This document shows positions 59,421 through 64,000 of a stretch of DNA of 64,000 nucleotides, piece after piece. The notes under the pieces were generated by a model. It saw only the letters and a list, made by a program, of their open reading frames with translations, had not been told where the DNA came from and did not search any database. The position numbers were made by a program, and so were the translations under genes. Source of the stretch: Kingdonia uniflora (taxonomy: Eukaryota; Streptophyta; Magnoliopsida; Ranunculales; Circaeasteraceae). How positions within the stretch are numbered: the stretch's first letter is position 1; every line of letters starts with the position of its first letter. The stretch spans positions 1,116,001-1,180,000 of the forward strand of contig JACGCM010001948.1 in assembly GCA_014058105.1 (NCBI GenBank), read 5' to 3'.

Positions 59421-60850
59421 AATAGGCAGTTAATAAGATAAAACAAAAGATCCTCTTTGTGGCCTGGTCTGAAAACTGCTATAATCACTGTCAATAGTAA
59501 CTCCAGCTGGGTTATTGGAAATGGGGCAAAAATTGACTTCTGGAGGAACTGCTGGGGTTCTGATACTGCTTTATTCATCTCTTTGGATGCCCATGCTGCT
59601 TTAATGCATGTACAGTGCAACTCAATAGCATCATCAACAATCACTGCTGGTCTGCCCCCCTTACCTGTTGTTGACTTCCTTATGGAAAATGGCATTAATT
59701 TGCAGAACATTCCAAAAAACATCTCAGATATGGATTCTAGGGTTTGGAGGGCTTTCATCCCAGGGTTCATTTTCTGTAAGCAGTGCTTATGATGCGATCA
59801 GGAAAAGGTTGCCTAGTGTGTGGTGGTTCAGATACACCAAAATCAAAAGTAACCAGCCTAGAGTTACCACTTTTTTCTGGAACTTATGCAACAAGACTCT
59901 TGCAACTGAAGATAACCTCATCAAAAGAGACCGCACTTTGGTTTCTAAATGCTCTCACTGCTTTAAAGATTTGAAAAACATTGAGCACCTGTTCTGGACT
60001 TGCTCTAAAATTCAGCAAGTTTGGCAGTGGTGCTTCTCTCTTTTCTTACTCAATTTTTCAGCTGCCATCCATTATAACCTTAAGACCATTCTTGACATGA
60101 GTGCTAGTCTTAGTCCTCACCTTAAAGATCTTTGGTATTCTAATGTTATGAATCTGTATTATCAAGTTTGGCCAGCTAGAAATGTTGCAGTGTTTGATGG
60201 GGTTGAGTTTAATCATTGTCTGATCAAGTTTAAGATGCTAGCTTCTGTAAAAGATACCGCTTCATTGTCTGAGCACTCTATGTATAATAATAATATTGCT
60301 GAGCTGTCCATTATAGCCAGCTTAGGAGTCCCCACAAAGCCTAGGCCTGCTCAGCAAATTCAGAGATGCAGATGGATTCTTCCTTGGCTTGATGAGATAA
60401 AAATCAATTGCGATGGCTCAGCTCTTGGTGCTCCTGGGTGTTGTTGCTAAGGATCATTCTGGAGAGTTTCTTGGTGTTTTCACAAAGGGGTTAGGTATTA
60501 CTATAGCTTTTCAGGCAGAATGTGAAGCAGTCATTGAATCTCTCTTTTAGGTTGTTAGCAAGCTCTGGCAAAAGATTTGGATTGAAGCCGACTCTTCTTC
60601 AGCTATGGTTGCTTTTGTTAACAATACAGTTCCTTGTCTCTTCCTTGGAAATAGAGAGCTAGATGGAGTATGGTTTAGAATATGTTCACTACAATTAGAT
60701 TCTCTCAAAACTTGAGAGAAACTAAATTTTCTGCTGACCAAGCCTCTTAAAGGGAGAATACCCTTCATTAGAGATAATCACATTGGTAGACCTAGCTTTA
60801 TTATAAAAGCTGAAGATCCTGCAGTCACCTACTTTAAGATTATGTAACTA
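59421..60850 (+). pseudogene. LINE ORF2 C terminus: zf-RVT and RNase H (plus LINE)
   Basis: The 260-codon frame 59668-60450 has FSVSSAYDAIRKRLPSVWWF, VTTFFWNLCNKTLATEDNLI and a zinc-finger-like CSHCFKDLKNIEHLFWTC, then KINCDGSALG with the first RNase H Asp. A frame change follows, then AFQAECEAVIESLF with Glu and WIEADSSSAMVAF with Asp. A short tail ends near 60848. Confidence 0.78.
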
Positions 60851-60935
60851 TTTTTCCTATTGGGCTTTGGCTATTGCCTCCCCTCAATTGTACTTCTCTT
60901 CTCATTAATTTACTCTTTATCTTTTGTTAAAAAAA

Positions 60936-61137
60936 CGAAGCAGATGCGATCTATAATGGAGATCAACTTTTCAATGATCAACTCAAGAAGATTGCTACGA
61001 AGATCTGCCCAATTACGAAACATCGACTCCTTTGACATCCTTGCCTTCTTTGTGTTAATATTAACCATGTTTTCTCAAACTTGGGTTAATGGAGATGAAG
61101 CAAGTTTAACTCTGATATATTACAAGAGCGGGACAAG
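60936..61137. other. LINE flank
   Basis: After the A-run at 60929-60935 lies non-repeated DNA. An open frame spans 60860-61195 but starts in LINE 3' sequence and ends in the inverted repeat, so I do not call it a gene. Confidence 0.45.
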
Positions 61138-62826
61138 TTTTCCTAAGGGGTTTAAAAGTAATATTGAATTAGAACTACTACTGATTACGTATTAGAAAGT
61201 CTACTAATTCTTTAAGCATCTTTACATACTTTATTTATTTATTTTGGAATATTATCTAGCTTATTAGAGATCATTATAACACTCAAATAAAACTCAAAAA
61301 ATACAGAGAAAAAAAGTAGAAACTTACAAATTTACAGAAAAGAAATCGGATCTACCAAAGCCGGTTTCCACTCTAAGATCTTCAACCCGAGTTGACGCAT
61401 ACCTAAACCAACATCAACAATAACATCAACATATATGAGATTAGAAACTATAGAAAGAAATTAACTTTATAAATTCAAAGAGATAGAAAGAGTGGACTGA
61501 CCTTTCGATGAATTCATAAAGGAGAGAGAGAGTGTGTAGGTGAGAGTAGAAGAATTGAACGGTAAAAGTGACGATTGTTTTGGTTTTTGCCTCTTTTTGT
61601 CACTTCAATCGACGAAATGTACTATGCGATAACAAACGCCAAGTGGTTAATTAATTTTTGGGCAATTTAGTGTATATCCCCAAATAACTAAGTAAATTCG
61701 TGATTTTCCCACAAGTACCAAATATTGTGGTTTACCTCTCAAACCGGATTTTGCCACACGTTGACTTACTTTGACCATATCTCTTTTAACAGCCAGACTG
61801 ATATACCCCAAGATTTATCAATGATGCCCTAAATTCACATCCCAACTTTGTAGTTGGACAGGACATTTGACTAAGTTAACTTGGTTTGATTCCTTTTGAC
61901 CATACAAATTTATGTGAACTGCCTGCACAACATACCCTCAAAAATAAAGTCACCCAACGTTTTAATCTATCCCCTCTCTGCGTCGAGTGACGTGCCTTCC
62001 TTTCCCATTTTTACATCTTGTGTTTCTCTCTATCTCTGGAACTCAAATTCTCTCTCTAAAATTTTCTCACACAAAACAAAACTCCAAAGAGCTTCAAATA
62101 ACCACAAAACAAAGATTCTCTCACTGTTTATGCAAACTATTTAGAGAAGGAACACAACCAGAAAGTTAAGATGTGATTTCAGGGCATCGTTGATAAATCA
62201 TGGGGTATATTAATAGTCAGCTTGTTAAAAGAGATATAATCAAAGCAAGTCAATGTGTGGCTAAATCCTGTTTGAGGGGTGAACCACAATATTTGGTACT
62301 TGTGGGGGGTAATCACGAATTTTACTACTTATCTGGGGTTTACACAAAATCGCCCAAAAATTAACTAATTGTTTGCTATCGATAGTACATTTCGTCGATT
62401 TAAGAGGCAAAAACCAAAACAATTGACACTTTTATCGCTCAATACTTCTACTCCCACAACAAACACTCTTTCCTCTATCAACTAATCAAAAGGACAGTCC
62501 AGTCTCTCTATTTGTATCTATATCTTTTTGAATTTATCGAGTCTAATTTCTTGTTGTAGTTTTTGATCTCATATGTTGTTGATGTTGGTTTAGCTATGCG
62601 TTGACTCAAGTTGAAGATCTTAAGTAGAAATCGGACTCAGGTGATCCAATTTCAAATTTGTAAGTTTACACTACCCTCAACTTTTGAGCCATTTTGAGTT
62701 TTTTCTAAATATAAGATAGATTTCCCCCAAAAAAATGTTTTATTAAGATTGCTAAAGAATTAAAAGACTTTCTAATTTGTAATTAGTAGGAGTCCTGATT
62801 CAATTTTACTTCTAAAACCCTTTTAG
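61138..62826. repeat. Long imperfect inverted repeat (1.7 kb)
   Basis: The left arm, about 61138-61850, pairs with the right arm, about 62170-62826. Matching blocks are ATTAGAAAGTCTACTAATTC against ATTAGAAAGTCTTTTAATTC; GATCTTCAACCCGAGTTGAC against GATCTTCAACTTGAGTCAAC; TAAACCAACATCAACAA; CGACGAAATGTACTATCG-type; and CACAAGTACCAAATATTGTG, identical in both. Arms are roughly 650-700 bp, diverged by substitutions and small indels, around a spacer of about 320 bp (61851-62169). No ORF with a known domain is inside. It may be a foldback-type or Mutator-like non-autonomous DNA element, or an inverted duplication. No clear target duplication was seen. Confidence 0.85.
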
Positions 62827-64000
62827 GAACACTCAACATAACCTTATACAAATACATATAATAGTTTTTATTCTGAGGAAGAACAAACATGGTTGTTAAT
62901 GAAAAGATGGCAAATGATATCATCCGATACATTAGATAATCGATTTTATTATACTATGTCGGACCCTATATATGTAATATATCCACAAATCACCAGTTAG
63001 CTTGTATTAAGCTATACTCAAAGTCAGACCTCGGCAAACTCAAACTACTGGATGACCAAGCAAATTTATCACGACTATATCGCACACCCTTTTCTCTATG
63101 GTCTTACCGACTTTCTTCCATCGATCCTCCAACGTGCAATTCCAAAAAAAAAATTCAAAATAGTTTTCAGTCTTCTTGACGCATTTAGGAAGAGTAAACA
63201 AAGGTATATAATAAAATGAGACTCAAACAAAAAAAAATGCTTTTCAAAAGAGTAACCCTCGCTGCTTTAGAGAGATACTTAACCGTCCACCTGCTAAAAA
63301 CCGGTACACTACAGCCTTAAAAAACCCCCAATAACAGATCCCATATAGCCTACGACTTGTATTTCGCCCCCAACAGCAGCCTCGTATTGATCTTCTCCTC
63401 TATTATTAGTTGGGGTCAGTTGTACCGTGATACATGTAGATTTTAGAGGTTGTTGCCTAAGTTTAGTCATGAGCTCCCTATTTCTTGTCAAGATGTTGGT
63501 CGAGATTAGAGGAGATTGTATTTTATTTATCTCCGGTTCCAACTTAGATCGGAAGTCTTTCCTTGGTTAAAGGGCTAAATTGACTACTGAGAAACCAATT
63601 TTCAAGAGATCATCTCAGCTAGTAGACTGATGTTGTGCATTGTTATGAGTGATGTGTACAAGCAGATGTTGGTCCCTCACATCTCCCGTATAAGTCAGTT
63701 TCCTACAAATATTATGGTTAGCCAACAGGACTCCTCGTTAGCTAGCAAAGTTGCTCATCCTCGAACTCATCATACTTACTTGATAGTTGGTTTAACTGCC
63801 ATTGTTCATCGACTCTGGAGAGCTAACTAGTAAGAGACATGCCATCTAATTAATCCCCATCCATTTGTTGCTGTTAGGGGCGATTACTCACATAAGGGTA
63901 TCCAACGCCTTAAGTATCACAAGCCAGAATTCAATGCTAGTGAAGGTAAGTTCATTGTTAGATGTCCCCAAGAGATTCTACAGGAAGGAGTTGAAATATG
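62827..64000. other. Right-end region, nothing firmly recognised
   Basis: A minus-strand open frame 63542-63309 (77 codons; MEPEINKIQSPLISTNIL, CITVQLTPTNNRGEDQYEA) looks protein-like in composition and could be an exon or gene fragment. I cannot assign it. A plus frame at 63630-63830 shows no domain. The rest is AT-rich non-coding DNA. Confidence 0.4.

Larger units (their letters stand above)
47464..60935 (+). mobile_element. L1-type LINE, split by two later insertions
   Basis: ORF1 begins at 47464 and breaks at 48494, where a gypsy element sits. ORF1 resumes after about 54546 and ends at 55058 overlapping ORF2 (ATG at 55055). ORF2 is interrupted by an antisense LINE at 55900-57637 and continues to about 60850. 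The 3' end is TTTGTT plus a 7-base A run at 60929-60935. Without the insertions the LINE is about 5.7 kb, a usual length. All ORFs have stops or frameshifts. Confidence 0.85.

Noticed and set aside
60860..61195. 111-codon plus frame with a hydrophobic start
   Set aside because: It begins in the LINE 3' region, crosses the A-run and ends in the inverted repeat; unlikely to be a gene.
1..64000. tRNA, rRNA, CRISPR or bacterial operon features
   Set aside because: None seen; introns, retroelements and plant gene families show nuclear plant DNA.

Overview
This is a transposon-rich stretch of a flowering-plant nuclear genome, most likely a eudicot. Two plant housekeeping genes with GT-AG introns can be read: an ESCRT-III SNF7/VPS32 gene on the plus strand (2.18-3.29 kb, first exon not visible) and the molybdenum-cofactor gene CNX2 (MoaA type) on the minus strand (36.85-41.5 kb). 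Almost everything else is layered, decaying mobile DNA: Ty3/gypsy elements of the Tat type, a chromovirus-like gypsy element, L1-type LINEs, copia-like LTR pieces, a TRIM, a MITE, a gag-only LTR element and an endogenous Caulimoviridae fragment. Base composition is AT-rich. I see no bacterial-type operon, CRISPR array, rRNA or tRNA gene.

Layout. 0-2.2 kb: nothing recognised. 2.2-3.3 kb: VPS32. 4.86-29.1 kb: two nested Tat-type gypsy elements. The inner element (5076-19070, both LTRs present) sits inside the 5' LTR of the outer one (4859-5075 continuing at 19076-29.13k). Both carry gag, protease, RT, two consecutive RNase H domains, integrase, a minisatellite after integrase, and a long antisense ORF. 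The outer element is cut off at about 29.13 kb, before its 3' LTR, where pararetroviral RT/RNase H and viroplasmin-like sequence begins (29.13-31.6 kb). 31.8-34.1 kb: a gag-only LTR element with one clear 331-bp LTR. 35.82-36.18 kb: a TRIM in minus orientation. 36.85-41.5 kb: CNX2, with a copia-like LTR remnant in one intron. 42.07-43.83 kb: copia-like LTR fragments, an AT microsatellite and a MITE with a 57-bp terminal inverted repeat. 45.2-47.3 kb: two tandem decayed F-box/DUF295 genes.

47.46-60.94 kb: one L1-type LINE split by two later insertions, a gypsy element (48.5-54.5 kb) and an antisense 5'-truncated LINE (55.90-57.64 kb). 61.14-62.83 kb: a 1.7-kb imperfect inverted repeat with arms of roughly 650-700 bp. 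62.8-64.0 kb: nothing recognised.

The transposon genes do not form a working system. Nearly all have stops, frameshifts or damaged catalytic motifs. The only genes likely to serve the host are CNX2 (complete apart from a very short first exon) and possibly VPS32. The most unusual content is the antisense ORF shared by the two Tat elements, the exact reconstruction of the nested insertion, and the long inverted repeat near the right end.
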